NCBI RefSeq assembly: GCF_042466415.1
Contig: NZ_JAXHCH010000002.1
Location: forward strand, 2,480,001 to 2,544,000
Direction: 5' to 3'
Source: Albirhodobacter sp042466415
GTDB lineage: Bacteria > Pseudomonadota > Alphaproteobacteria > Rhodobacterales > Rhodobacteraceae
Length of the DNA stretch: 64,000 bases
Shown: one piece after another, positions 1 through 8,575 of the stretch
How the letters are laid out: every line of letters begins with the position of its first letter
Position numbering within the stretch: the first letter of the stretch is position 1
Notes under the pieces: generated by a model
Database searches by the model: none
Seen by the model: only the letters and a program-made list of their open reading frames with translations
Told to the model about the DNA's origin: nothing
Made by a program: the position numbers and the translations under genes

Positions 1-1
1 C

Positions 2-1582
2 GAGGCCCTGCCGTCGCTCGGCGCTGTGGGGCGGCTGACGATCACGTCACGCGTCGAGGGGTTTGAGGCACATTCGATCTCGGTATCGGGAGGCACGATA
101 GGCGCCGTGCGCCCGGCAGCGTTGAATCGTGGAACCGTCGTTGAGCTGCGAGATTTGTTCTTTGCAACGCCTGCGCGCCTGAAATTCCTGCGCACTGACC
201 GCGCCGAAGCAACGGCGATCGCGGATGTGATCAAACGGCTCGCAATGGCCGAGCCCTATGTCAGCTTCGTGCTCCGCGATGTCTCGGGCGATAAGCCGCG
301 CGAGATTTTTCGCGCGGATGCAGAGCAGGGGGAATTGTTCGGCGCGCTCTCGAACCGTTTGGCGCAGGTCCTCGGGCGCGAGTTTGCACAAAACGCCCTG
401 CCGATTGATGCCGAGCGCGAGGGGCTGCGTTTGACTGGCTTTGCGGCCCTGCCGACCTATTCGCGCGGCGCGGCGGTTGAGCAGTTCTTTTTCGTGAATG
501 GACGCCCCGTGCGCGACAAGCTTCTCATCGGGGCTTTGCGCGCGGCCTATATGGATTTTCTCTCGCGTGATCGGCATCCGGCAGCGGTCCTGTTTTTGAC
601 CTGCGATCCCGAGCGCGTCGACGTCAATGTGCACCCCGCCAAAGCAGAGGTGCGTTTCCGCGAGAGCGCTGTTGCGCGCGGATTGATCGTCACGGGCCTG
701 AGGCACGCGCTTGCGCAAGCGGGCCACCGAGCGTCCTCGACGGTTGCGGATGCAACCTTGGGCGCGATGCGGCCTGAGATCCCTGCAGGCAGGATTTACC
801 AGATGGACAGGCCGTCTTTGGGGGCGGTTCGCACGGCTTATCAATTCCAATCACCCCTTGCGGATCATAGCCATTCCGCAATGGCCTTTGATGAGGCCCC
901 TCATCCCTTTGGCGGGTTGCCCGAGACGAGCAGGGCGCCCGATCATGTTAACCTCCCCTCTGCGCGGGCGGATCAGAGTCTTTATGCGCCAATGGGCGAC
1001 CAGTATCCTCTCGGGGCGGCGCGGGCGCAGGTGCATGAGAACTATATCGTTGCGCAGACCACGCGTGGCATTGTCATCGTCGATCAGCATGCAGCGCATG
1101 AGCGCCTCGTCTATGAGCGATTGAAGCGGCAAATGTCGGAAAACGGGGTTGCTGCGCAAGCGCTTCTTATTCCCGAAATCGTCGAACTTTCGCCGCAAGA
1201 TGCCGCGAGTTTGCTGGAGGTCTCCGATGATTTGGCGCGGTTTGGGCTGACGATCGAGGCGTTCGGGGGCGGCGCGGTTGCGGTGCGCGAAACACCCGCA
1301 ATTCTGGGGGAGATTAACGCCGCAGCAATGCTGCGCGACATCCTCGATGAATTGTCGGACTTGGGCGATAGCCAACGTCTCCAAGCGCGGGTTGAGGCCG
1401 TGCTCTCGCGCATGGCGTGTCACGGATCGATCCGGTCGGGCCGCCAAATGCGCCCTGAGGAAATGAATGCCTTGTTGCGTGAGATGGAAGCGACGCCTCA
1501 CTCTGGCCAGTGTAACCATGGCCGGCCCACTTATGTGGAGCTTAAACTCTCGGATATTGAACGGTTGTTTGGTCGCACATGA
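2..1582 (+). CDS. mutL: DNA mismatch repair protein MutL, 5' end outside window
   Basis: The C-terminal 526 residues of MutL, the ATPase/endonuclease that couples mismatch recognition by MutS to strand removal. The frame is open to the window edge, and the first residues read EALPSLGAVGRLT, matching the family's GEALPSI ATP-lid motif, so roughly 90 N-terminal residues are missing. The C-terminal domain carries DQHAAHERLVYE, the metal-binding DQHA(x)2E(x)4E endonuclease motif, plus late ACHGSIRSG and HGRP motifs. This is therefore the nicking type of MutL used by bacteria without MutH. Its stop codon overlaps the rmuC start by 4 bases (ATGA), suggesting co-translation. Confidence 0.96.
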   Translation, partial: EALPSLGAVGRLTITSRVEGFEAHSISVSGGTIGAVRPAALNRGTVVELRDLFFATPARLKFLRTDRAEATAIADVIKRLAMAEPYVSFVLRDVSGDKPREIFRADAEQGELFGALSNRLAQVLGREFAQNALPIDAEREGLRLTGFAALPTYSRGAAVEQFFFVNGRPVRDKLLIGALRAAYMDFLSRDRHPAAVLFLTCDPERVDVNVHPAKAEVRFRESAVARGLIVTGLRHALAQAGHRASSTVADATLGAMRPEIPAGRIYQMDRPSLGAVRTAYQFQSPLADHSHSAMAFDEAPHPFGGLPETSRAPDHVNLPSARADQSLYAPMGDQYPLGAARAQVHENYIVAQTTRGIVIVDQHAAHERLVYERLKRQMSENGVAAQALLIPEIVELSPQDAASLLEVSDDLARFGLTIEAFGGGAVAVRETPAILGEINAAAMLRDILDELSDLGDSQRLQARVEAVLSRMACHGSIRSGRQMRPEEMNALLREMEATPHSGQCNHGRPTYVELKLSDIERLFGRT

Positions 1583-2754
1583 TCACCATCGGCGGAACAA
1601 TTTACGCGCTGGACCAGATCTTCCTTGCCGGCGCGGCGGCGCTTGGTTTGTTTTTTGTCCTCTTTCTGGGGATGATGATCGCGATGCTCCGTGGGTCGCA
1701 GCGGGCTGTGCGTATGACAGAGCCGATGGTGGGCCAGCTCACAAATCTTGGCCTGCGCGTGCAGCAGCTATCCGATGGGCAGCATCAGCTATCGGGGGGG
1801 TTGCACCATGTTTCGGAAGCTCAGGCCGCCTCGCAGGCGCGTGTCTTGGCCTTGATGGAGCAACGCCTTGCGGATGTCTCGCGGGGGATGGCGGAAAGTC
1901 TACACGGAAGTGCCACACGCACCGCGCGCAGTTTGGGCGATTTGCATCAGCGGCTGGAGACGATCGACAAAGCGCAGGCGAATATCGAAAAGCTGTCGGG
2001 CAATGTGTTGAGCCTGCAAGATATTCTGTCGAATAAGCAAACCCGCGGCGCATTTGGCGAAATTCAGTTGCATGACATCGTGCTAAAGGCGCTGCCTTCT
2101 GACTCCTACACGATGCAGGCCACTCTCTCGAATGGGCGTCGCGCGGATTGTCTGGTGCACCTGCCCAATCCCCCGGGGCCGATCGCGATTGATAGTAAGT
2201 TTCCCTTGGAAGCTTATGAGGCCTTGCGGAATGCTTCCACCAAAATCGATGCCGAGCATGCGGCGCGGATGCTGCGGACGGCTGTGCGCACCCATATCCG
2301 CGCGATCAGCGAGCGCTATATCCTCGAGGGGGAAACGGCGGATGGCGCGCTGATGTTTTTGCCGTCCGAGGCCGTTTATGCCGAGCTTCATGCCAACTTC
2401 CCCGAGCTGGTGCGCGAAGGCTTTGCCGCGAAAGTTTGGATCGTGTCGCCAACGACCTGCATGGCGACGCTCAACACGATGCGCGCGGTTCTCAAAGATG
2501 CGCGAATGCGCGAGCAGGCAGGCGCGATCCGCGCAGAGCTTGCGGCGCTCTATGGGGATGTTGATCGTTTGGTCGCTCGTGTGGGCAATCTGGATCGTCA
2601 CTTCCATCAAGCGGCGAAGGATATTGAGGAGATCAAGATCTCTGCCGACAAGGCGGGCAAGCGTGCCCGGCGTCTGGATAATTTCGATTTCGAGGAACTG
2701 GCCCCCGATGTCAAAACAGGATCGGCTCCGCTTGTCCAATCCCCTGATCTATGA
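1579..2754 (+). CDS. rmuC: RmuC-family DNA recombination protein
   Basis: A 391-residue RmuC-family protein, predicted to be an inner-membrane-anchored nuclease-like factor that limits recombination at inverted repeats. One N-terminal hydrophobic segment (about residues 12-36) is followed by a long polar, probably coiled-coil region (to about 150). The RmuC domain then begins near a GAFGEIQLHDIV stretch and contains a DSKFPLEAYEAL segment. The length is typical. The ATG overlaps the mutL stop (ATGA), so the two repair genes are probably translated together. Nuclease activity is inferred from the family's PD-(D/E)xK relationship, not shown here. Confidence 0.9.
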   Translation: MITIGGTIYALDQIFLAGAAALGLFFVLFLGMMIAMLRGSQRAVRMTEPMVGQLTNLGLRVQQLSDGQHQLSGGLHHVSEAQAASQARVLALMEQRLADVSRGMAESLHGSATRTARSLGDLHQRLETIDKAQANIEKLSGNVLSLQDILSNKQTRGAFGEIQLHDIVLKALPSDSYTMQATLSNGRRADCLVHLPNPPGPIAIDSKFPLEAYEALRNASTKIDAEHAARMLRTAVRTHIRAISERYILEGETADGALMFLPSEAVYAELHANFPELVREGFAAKVWIVSPTTCMATLNTMRAVLKDARMREQAGAIRAELAALYGDVDRLVARVGNLDRHFHQAAKDIEEIKISADKAGKRARRLDNFDFEELAPDVKTGSAPLVQSPDL

Positions 2755-2817
2755 CAGCCCTTTGATTGTGGTGAAACCGGACTATTTGCGGCGGGTTAGC
2801 CACGATGGGCGAAGGCG

Positions 2818-3927
2818 ATGAGCATGACACAAAGCGTGATTTTCGATCATGGGCCAGATGGCCAACCGGCAATTTTCGCGCAGGCAGCGCATGTTATCCG
2901 CGCGGACACGCCTGACGAAGTTCCCGGCGCTTTTGAAGCGATGCGCAAAGCGCGCAGGGATGGCAAGTGGCTCGCAGGCTTTGCGAGTTACGAGCTGGGG
3001 TATTGTCTTGCGGATCTTCTGGCGCCTCTCATGCCGCCCGACCGTGATGTGCCTTTGCTGGCCTTCGGCGTTTATGATGCCCCGGTCGCGTATCATCCTC
3101 AATCGGCTACGGCGGAGGTCGTGACGGGCGATCCAGCGATTGATTTTCCGACCTATGCTGCGGCTTTCGCACGCCTCCATGATTATATCGGGGCGGGCGA
3201 TTGTTACCAAGTGAACCTCACGTTCCCGATTCCGGTCGCATCGCAGACGCCCGCACCGGAGCTTTATGCGGCGCTCTCGGCGGGTAAGGTTCCACATGGC
3301 GCGTATGTCGATCTCGCGGGCATCCGCCTCTTGTCCCGTTCGCCGGAGCTGTTTTTCCGCGTCGCAGGAGATAGGATTGAGACGCGCCCGATGAAAGGCA
3401 CGCGCCCGCGTGGCGCGACCCCGGCTGAGGATGCGGCCCTCGTCGCGGATTTACTCGGTGCCGAGAAAGATCGGGCAGAGAATCTGATGATCGTTGATCT
3501 GCTGCGCAACGATATTTCGCGCTTGTGCCGGATTGGTACTGTGAAGGTGCCGAAGCTCTTCGCGGTTGAAACCTACCCCACGGTGCATCAAATGATTTCC
3601 GTCATTGAGGGGCAATTGGAATCCGAGACGGGGTTGCCCGAGATCTTAACGGCGATGTTCCCCTGCGGCTCGGTGACGGGTGCCCCCAAAATACGCGCGA
3701 TGGAAATTATCCGCGAATTGGAGCCGTCGCCGCGCGGTGTCTATTGCGGCGCAATCGGTTGGGCCGCGCCGCATGGCGATATGGAGTTTAACGTCGCAAT
3801 CCGCACCTTGACCGAGACCGGCGCCGGAACGTTCCGTGCCAATGTTGGTGGCGGTGTTGTTCATGATAGTCGCGCGGCGGATGAATATGAGGAGGCATTG
3901 TGGAAAGCACGGTTCCTGAAAATCTGA
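2818..3927 (+). CDS. pabB: aminodeoxychorismate synthase component I
   Basis: A 369-residue chorismate-binding enzyme that makes 4-amino-4-deoxychorismate from chorismate and ammonia on the way to p-aminobenzoate and folate. Visible signature blocks are ETRPMKGTRPRG, DLLRNDISR, a GTVKV segment and GSVTGAPKIRAMEII near the C-terminus. The length and sequence fit PabB rather than the longer TrpE. The ATG follows a purine-rich GGGCGAAGG. The 3' end overlaps the GTG start of the class IV aminotransferase gene by 28 bases, giving the classical pabB-pabC pair. The glutaminase partner PabA is not in the window. Confidence 0.92.
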   Translation: MSMTQSVIFDHGPDGQPAIFAQAAHVIRADTPDEVPGAFEAMRKARRDGKWLAGFASYELGYCLADLLAPLMPPDRDVPLLAFGVYDAPVAYHPQSATAEVVTGDPAIDFPTYAAAFARLHDYIGAGDCYQVNLTFPIPVASQTPAPELYAALSAGKVPHGAYVDLAGIRLLSRSPELFFRVAGDRIETRPMKGTRPRGATPAEDAALVADLLGAEKDRAENLMIVDLLRNDISRLCRIGTVKVPKLFAVETYPTVHQMISVIEGQLESETGLPEILTAMFPCGSVTGAPKIRAMEIIRELEPSPRGVYCGAIGWAAPHGDMEFNVAIRTLTETGAGTFRANVGGGVVHDSRAADEYEEALWKARFLKI

Positions 3928-4523
3928 AAATTATTGAGACTTTCGGGTGGCACCCGATCGGCGGCGTCGCGCGCCTGTCACTCCACCGCGCTCGACTGGC
4001 ACGCACGGCGAAAGATTTGGGCTTCGCGTTCGACGGAGCTGACTTCGATACCGCCCTCTCGACACTTAACGGTGATTCGCCTTTGCGGATACGGTTGACG
4101 GTCGAGGCATCAGGCAAGATCGAGATGACCACTGCGCCGTTGACGCCGTCGGGGACATGGCGCGTCGCGCTCTCGCCTGTGCGTCTCGCCTCGGATGATC
4201 CCTTCCTGCCAATCAAAACCACGCAGCGCGCGCCTTACGAGGCCGCCCGTGCTCGGATGCCGCTAGGGGTTGACGAGGTGATCTTGTTGAATGAGCGAGA
4301 CGAAGTTTGCGAGGGGACGATTACCAATCTGTTTTTGCTGCGCGATGGGCACTATCTAACCCCCGCAGCGTCGAGCGGCTTGCTACTCGGAGTGCTTCGC
4401 GAATCGATGCTGGCTACTGGCAAGGCGCGCGAAGCCCTTCTTACGCCTGCCGATCTGCGCGAGGGGGCGCTCTTCATGGGGAATTCGCTGCGCGGGCTTA
4501 TTCCTGCCTTGCTGGAGCATTAG
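3900..4523 (+). CDS. pabC: aminotransferase class IV, probable aminodeoxychorismate lyase
   Basis: A 207-residue PLP-dependent class IV aminotransferase-fold protein, expected to cleave aminodeoxychorismate to p-aminobenzoate and pyruvate. It is shorter than the usual 260-290 residues but contains the family's IKTTQRAPYE segment (with the candidate Schiff-base lysine), then VILLNERDEVCEGTITNLFLL and a GLLLGVLRE segment. The start is GTG at 3900 with GAGGAG just upstream, inside the pabB 3' end. The lyase assignment rests on the pabB neighbour; D-amino-acid or branched-chain aminotransferases share the fold. Confidence 0.85.
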   Translation: MESTVPENLKIIETFGWHPIGGVARLSLHRARLARTAKDLGFAFDGADFDTALSTLNGDSPLRIRLTVEASGKIEMTTAPLTPSGTWRVALSPVRLASDDPFLPIKTTQRAPYEAARARMPLGVDEVILLNERDEVCEGTITNLFLLRDGHYLTPAASSGLLLGVLRESMLATGKAREALLTPADLREGALFMGNSLRGLIPALLEH

Positions 4524-4594
4524 GGCGACCGTCCGTCAGTGCCAGTTCCCAAAGACGACAGCCGGAAAGTGACGCGCGAAAATATCACGGCGCA

Positions 4595-4634
4595 AAGAAA
4601 AAGACCGCTTGGAAAAACCAAGCGGCCTTTTTTA
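4595..4634. terminator. bidirectional rho-independent terminator between pabC and rpmJ
   Basis: A perfect 8-bp stem CCGCTTGG/CCAAGCGG (4605-4612 with 4618-4625) and an AAAAA loop, flanked by an A-run on the left and a T-run on the right. It can therefore stop both pabC transcription and rpmJ transcription on the opposite strand. Confidence 0.88.
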
Positions 4635-4663
4635 TTCACCGGCTCGAAGCTGGCAGTCTGGGC

Positions 4664-4789
4664 TTAGCCCTGACGTGCCTTGAAGCGACGTTGCGTCTTG
4701 TTGATCACATAGACGCGGCCTTTACGGCGCACGATCTGGCAATCGCGGTGACGCTGCTTGAGCGAGCGGAGCGAGTTACGGACCTTCAT
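4664..4789 (-). CDS. rpmJ: 50S ribosomal protein L36, zinc-free type
   Basis: A 41-residue, very basic protein beginning MKVRNSLRSLKQRHRDCQ and ending RRFKARQG, which is ribosomal protein L36 of the large subunit. It has a single cysteine and lacks the three-Cys/one-His zinc ligands of the short L36 form, so it is the zinc-independent (C-minus) type usual in alphaproteobacteria. GGAG lies 8 bases before the ATG. It is monocistronic: tRNA-Val lies upstream on the same strand and a terminator downstream. Confidence 0.95.
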   Translation of the reverse strand: MKVRNSLRSLKQRHRDCQIVRRKGRVYVINKTQRRFKARQG

Positions 4790-4856
4790 AGGGTCATCTC
4801 CTATTCGCGGCGCGCGTGCGCCTTGAAATCTGTGTGCCCCCGAAGGAGCGGCGAAA

Positions 4857-4931
4857 TGGTGGGCGGTACTGGGATCGAACCAGTGGCCACTACGATGTCA
4901 ACGTAGTGCTCTACCGCTGAGCTAACCGCCC
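4857..4931 (-). tRNA. tRNA-Val (GAC)
   Basis: A 75-nt cloverleaf on the minus strand. The acceptor stem is GGGCGGT/ACCGCCC, with discriminator A and encoded CCA. The anticodon stem-loop CTACG-TTGACAT-CGTAG gives anticodon GAC (valine), and the T-loop is GGTTCGATCCC. The D-arm GCTCAGCGGTAGAGC is intact. Confidence 0.97.
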
Positions 4932-5079
4932 ACGTCCTAATCAGTGTTGCTGCAAGTCCTGAAACCCAGAGCTGCACCGCTTCGGTCTGAGGGTCTATAA
5001 AAGGACTCGTTTGGGGTTTCAAGGGGTTTTGGTGCGAAATCAAACTCATGTATAGAGAAAGGGTTCAGGGGGGTGTCGG

Positions 5080-5943
5080 ATGGGGCATGATCAGCCGAAA
5101 TCACCGTCTTTCAGGCTTTTAAGGCCCGAACGGATGGTTTCAGGCGTGTTTTTCGCGTCACCGCATTCCGGGCGGACCTATCCACGCGCTCTTTTGGGGC
5201 GCACAATTTTGTCCGAAAAGCAGATTCGGTCGTCGGAAGATGCGTTTGTCGACCAATTTTTGCTCTGTGCGCCGAATCTCGGTGCGGCGGCGCTGCTGGC
5301 GGAGGTTCCCCGTGCCTATATCGACTTCAACCGCGCAGCGAATGAGATGGACCCCGCTTTAATCGCAGGCGTTGAGGGGCACCCTGTAAATGCGCGCGTT
5401 CGCGCGGGGTTGGGGATTATTCCGCGAGTTGTCGCGGGAGCGAGGGCGATTTACCAAGGGAAACTCTCGCAAGCCGAGGCGAATCGGCGGATTGAGGATC
5501 ATTGGCGGCCATGGCACGCCGCGCTGGAAGGTTTGATGGCGCAGATGCAATCGGAATTCGGGCGCGCGATTCTGGTCGACATGCATTCAATGCCGAGTGA
5601 GGCGTTGGAGCGCGGTCCGATGCGTCCCGACATTGTGTTAGGCGATAGATTCGGGGCATCGAGTGCGCCGGAGGTCACGGATATGATCGAAGCGGCCTTC
5701 GAGGCCGAAGGTTTGCGGGTCGCGCGCAATAAGCCCTTCGCGGGGGCCTATATCGCTCAAGCCCACGGCCATCCGACCGCGGGTCGCCACGTCGTGCAGG
5801 TGGAAATTGATCGGGGCCTCTACATGGATGAGGCCAACATTCGTCCGCGTGATGATTTCGAGGTATTTGCAGGGCTGATCGAGCGCGCGATGACCCGAAT
5901 CGTTGGCGCCGAAGCATCGCGCACAGCGCTTGCGGCGCAATGA
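5080..5943 (+). CDS. N-formylglutamate amidohydrolase family protein
   Basis: A 287-residue protein of the N-formylglutamate amidohydrolase (HutG/DUF-type metallohydrolase) family. It has SPHSGRTYP near the N-terminus, YIDFNRAANEMDP, VDMHSMP and a GRHVVQVEIDRGLYMDE segment that supply likely metal-binding His/Asp/Glu residues. Classic members deformylate N-formyl-L-glutamate at the end of histidine degradation. No hut genes lie nearby, so the real substrate is open. It stands alone between tRNA-Val and the convergent dinB, whose stop codon lies only 9 bases beyond. Confidence 0.85.
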   Translation: MGHDQPKSPSFRLLRPERMVSGVFFASPHSGRTYPRALLGRTILSEKQIRSSEDAFVDQFLLCAPNLGAAALLAEVPRAYIDFNRAANEMDPALIAGVEGHPVNARVRAGLGIIPRVVAGARAIYQGKLSQAEANRRIEDHWRPWHAALEGLMAQMQSEFGRAILVDMHSMPSEALERGPMRPDIVLGDRFGASSAPEVTDMIEAAFEAEGLRVARNKPFAGAYIAQAHGHPTAGRHVVQVEIDRGLYMDEANIRPRDDFEVFAGLIERAMTRIVGAEASRTALAAQ

Positions 5944-5952
5944 CTGTGCCCC

Positions 5953-7224
5953 TCAGCTTCCGTCTTGCTTGAAACCGCGACCCTTCGTGATCGCATTGGG
6001 GCCAAATCGCGCGCGAATCGCATCCGTCGCGCGTTCGGTCTGCGCGCGGACTCCCGCTTGGGGATCAAGTAGATCGCCTAAAGGATCTTGGCCCGAAGCT
6101 GGTGTGAGATCACTCAGGCCGAGCCCGATCAGCCGGAACGGCCCGCTTTCATTCAGCGCATCAAGAAGCTGCGCGACAGTTCGATACATCGTATCGGCTA
6201 GCTGGGTGGGGGCATGCAGCGTGCTGCGACGCGAGAGAAGGGAGAAATCCTTACGCCGGACTTTCAACGTGATGGTTCTGCCTTGCAGATCTGTTGCTTT
6301 CGCACGATCGGATACTTTCTCCGCCATACGCCAGAGATGATGCTTAAGCTGGTCGCGGTCCGATAAGTCGATCTCGAAGCTGCGTTCGTTCGAGATTGAC
6401 TTGATTGGAGCATCCGCAACAACGGGTCTGGTATCGTTTCCTCGGGCCAGATGCCAAAGGCGTTGGCCCGTCGCGCCAAACCTGCGGAACAGATCGGCCT
6501 CGTCGAGCCTCAGTAGGTCGTCGATCTTGCGAATTCCGGCAGCGCCGAGCGCCGCGCGCGTAGCCTCGCCGACGCCCCAAAGAATTGAGACGGGTTTGCC
6601 TTGCAAAAAAGCGTTCGTCTCCGCCTTGCCGATCGTCGAGAAACCGCGCGGCTTATCCAGATCCGATGCAATTTTCGCGAGAAACTTGTTGTGCGACAGC
6701 CCTACCGAAGCGGAAACACCAACTTCCGTCTCGATCCGCCGCGCGAGGCGCGCCATCGTCATTGCGGGCGCCGCTCCATGAAGGCGCTCGGTCCCCGTCA
6801 GATCCAGAAATGCCTCATCGAGCGAGAGCGGTTGGACGGCAGGGGTAAGATCGAGCATCAGCGCACGGATCGCGCGCGAAGTCTCTGCGTAATGGGGAAG
6901 ACGCGGCGGCAAGACCGTTGCATCGGGGCAAAGTTGCAGGGCTTTGTACATCGGCATCGCGGAGCGAACACCCGAAATTCGCGCGATGTAACAACACGTC
7001 GTCACCACGCCGCGGGTGCCTCCGCCGATAATAAGAGGTTTGGCCGCAAGGCTGGGGTCATCGCGCTTTTCAACCGAGGCGTAGAAGGCATCGCAATCGA
7101 TATGCGCGATAGAAAGGCTGTTGAGTTCCGGGTGTGTCAGGATGCGCGCACGTGCGCATACCGGACAGCGCGCGGGCGCCGGATCGGGCAGGGTCGTCAA
7201 GCAATCGCGGCACAAGCTGGGCAT
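5953..7224 (-). CDS. dinB: DNA polymerase IV with N-terminal zinc ribbon
   Basis: A 423-residue Y-family translesion polymerase. Catalytic carboxylates are visible in HIDCDAFYASVE (D43, D45) and SLDEAFLDL (D136, E137). The palm-finger SAMPMYKA and a little-finger region to the C-terminus follow. Before the polymerase domain sits CxxC-x11-CxxC (C5, C8, C20, C23), a zinc-ribbon-like extension. I chose the ATG at 7224; a GTG at 7287 would add 21 residues but has no better ribosome-binding site. The N-terminal ribbon is, as I recall, common in one alphaproteobacterial DinB group. No lexA-type box was evident upstream. Confidence 0.93.
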   Translation of the reverse strand: MPSLCRDCLTTLPDPAPARCPVCARARILTHPELNSLSIAHIDCDAFYASVEKRDDPSLAAKPLIIGGGTRGVVTTCCYIARISGVRSAMPMYKALQLCPDATVLPPRLPHYAETSRAIRALMLDLTPAVQPLSLDEAFLDLTGTERLHGAAPAMTMARLARRIETEVGVSASVGLSHNKFLAKIASDLDKPRGFSTIGKAETNAFLQGKPVSILWGVGEATRAALGAAGIRKIDDLLRLDEADLFRRFGATGQRLWHLARGNDTRPVVADAPIKSISNERSFEIDLSDRDQLKHHLWRMAEKVSDRAKATDLQGRTITLKVRRKDFSLLSRRSTLHAPTQLADTMYRTVAQLLDALNESGPFRLIGLGLSDLTPASGQDPLGDLLDPQAGVRAQTERATDAIRARFGPNAITKGRGFKQDGS

Positions 7225-7321
7225 GGCCCTGCTTACTGCGCGGCGCGTGGGCGGTAAAGCGAATGGGCTTTTCCAAACGAAAGGCACGCCCTATGGTTCA
7301 ACTCTATAGAGGAGAGGTTTT

Positions 7322-8206
7322 ATGGGTGATTTTATGCCATTTCTGGCTGGTAACGGCGTTGCGCTGGCCTTGGCGGTGTTCGTGGTTCTTATCGTTTTGC
7401 GGGGCGTCTACATTGTGCCGCAATCGCAAAAATTTGTGGTGGAGCGCCTTGGCCGTTTACGGGCGGTGCTCGGGCCAGGAGTGAATTTTATCGTCCCATT
7501 CCTCGACAGCGTTGCGCATAAGGTCTCCATTCTGGAGCGCCAGTTGCCGAGCATGTCGCAAGACGCCATCACGTCCGACAACGTCACGTTAAGTGTCGAG
7601 ACCAGCGTCTTTTACCGGATCACCGAACCAGAGCGCACGGTTTACCGTATTCGGGATGTGGACGGGGCTATCCGCACAACGGTTGCGGGGATCGTGCGGT
7701 CGGAAATCGGCCGAATGGAACTGGATACCGTGCAGTCTAACCGGTCCGTTCTGATCGAGACAATCCGCACCTCATTGGTCGATGTCGTCGAGGATTGGGG
7801 GATTGAGGTGACGCGCGTCGAGATATTGGACGTTAGCCTTGATGAGGCGACGCGTGCGGCGATGCTGCAACAGCTGAACGCCGAGCGGGCGCGGCGCGCG
7901 CAGGTCACCGAGGCGGAGGGGGCGAAACGCGCCGCCGAATTGCGCGCGGACGCCGAGCTTTATACCGCGGAGCAAGATGCTAAGGCGCGCCGGATTCTCG
8001 CAGATGCGGAAGCCTATGCGACGCAAATCATGGCAGAGGCTATCGCGAAGAACGGACTTGAGGCCGCTCAATATCAAGTTGCTTTGAAGCAGGTTGAGGC
8101 GCTTGAAGGGATCGGCAAGGGAGAGGGGCGTCAAACGGTGATCTTGCCTGCTGCCGCGCTGGATGCGCTCTCCGATGCGTTCAAGATGTTCAAGGGGAAG
8201 ATGTAA
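7322..8206 (+). CDS. SPFH/band-7 family membrane protein (stomatin/QmcA-like)
   Basis: A 294-residue protein with one N-terminal transmembrane segment (about residues 8-28) and an SPFH/band-7 domain beginning YIVPQSQKFVVERLGR. An alanine/glutamate-rich coiled-coil tail follows (ERARRAQVTEAEGAKRAAEL and on). Such proteins form large membrane-microdomain assemblies and act as scaffolds or modulators of membrane proteases. GAGGAG precedes the ATG. An NfeD-type gene starts 3 bases after its stop; this SPFH-NfeD pairing is the standard bacterial operon for the family. Confidence 0.93.
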   Translation: MGDFMPFLAGNGVALALAVFVVLIVLRGVYIVPQSQKFVVERLGRLRAVLGPGVNFIVPFLDSVAHKVSILERQLPSMSQDAITSDNVTLSVETSVFYRITEPERTVYRIRDVDGAIRTTVAGIVRSEIGRMELDTVQSNRSVLIETIRTSLVDVVEDWGIEVTRVEILDVSLDEATRAAMLQQLNAERARRAQVTEAEGAKRAAELRADAELYTAEQDAKARRILADAEAYATQIMAEAIAKNGLEAAQYQVALKQVEALEGIGKGEGRQTVILPAAALDALSDAFKMFKGKM

Positions 8207-8209
8207 CCC

Positions 8210-8503
8210 ATGGAAGCGGATATCATGTTTTGGCAGCAAGGCTGGGTCTGGGCCGTGGCAGGGCTTGTGCTCGGCGTGCTCGAAATCCTGACGGCGGGTA
8301 ATATCCTGATCGGCTTTGCAATTGGCGCGATGATGGTTGCTTTGCTTTTGTGGACGGGGCTCGGCGCTGGGCTGAGCTTCGCGTTGTTGTTGGCGGTGAT
8401 GGCTGTTTCCGCGCTCGTTGCTTGGATCGTTTTGCGCCGCGTCGTGGGGGTCCGCGCGGGGCAGATCAAAATCGTCGATCGCGACGTCAACGACAATCAG
8501 TGA
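8210..8503 (+). CDS. NfeD family membrane protein
   Basis: A 97-residue membrane protein with two to three hydrophobic segments (about residues 10-30, 32-50 and 53-72) ending in a short hydrophilic tail. It matches the short NfeD-like proteins paired with SPFH proteins, and may anchor or modify that assembly. It is probably translationally coupled: 3 bases separate it from the preceding stop. Its end is followed by a strong bidirectional terminator. Confidence 0.85.
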   Translation: MEADIMFWQQGWVWAVAGLVLGVLEILTAGNILIGFAIGAMMVALLLWTGLGAGLSFALLLAVMAVSALVAWIVLRRVVGVRAGQIKIVDRDVNDNQ

Positions 8504-8519
8504 GACGCAGACAGAGATA

Positions 8520-8552
8520 TAAAAACGGGCGCCAATTCGGCGCCCGTTTTTA
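8520..8552. terminator. bidirectional terminator between nfeD-like gene and pyrF
   Basis: The stem ACGGGCGCC/GGCGCCCGT with AATTC loop is preceded by A-run and followed by T-run. It fits termination of both convergent transcripts. Confidence 0.9.
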
Positions 8553-8575
8553 TAGTCGGTTTTAAGCCGCCCGCG

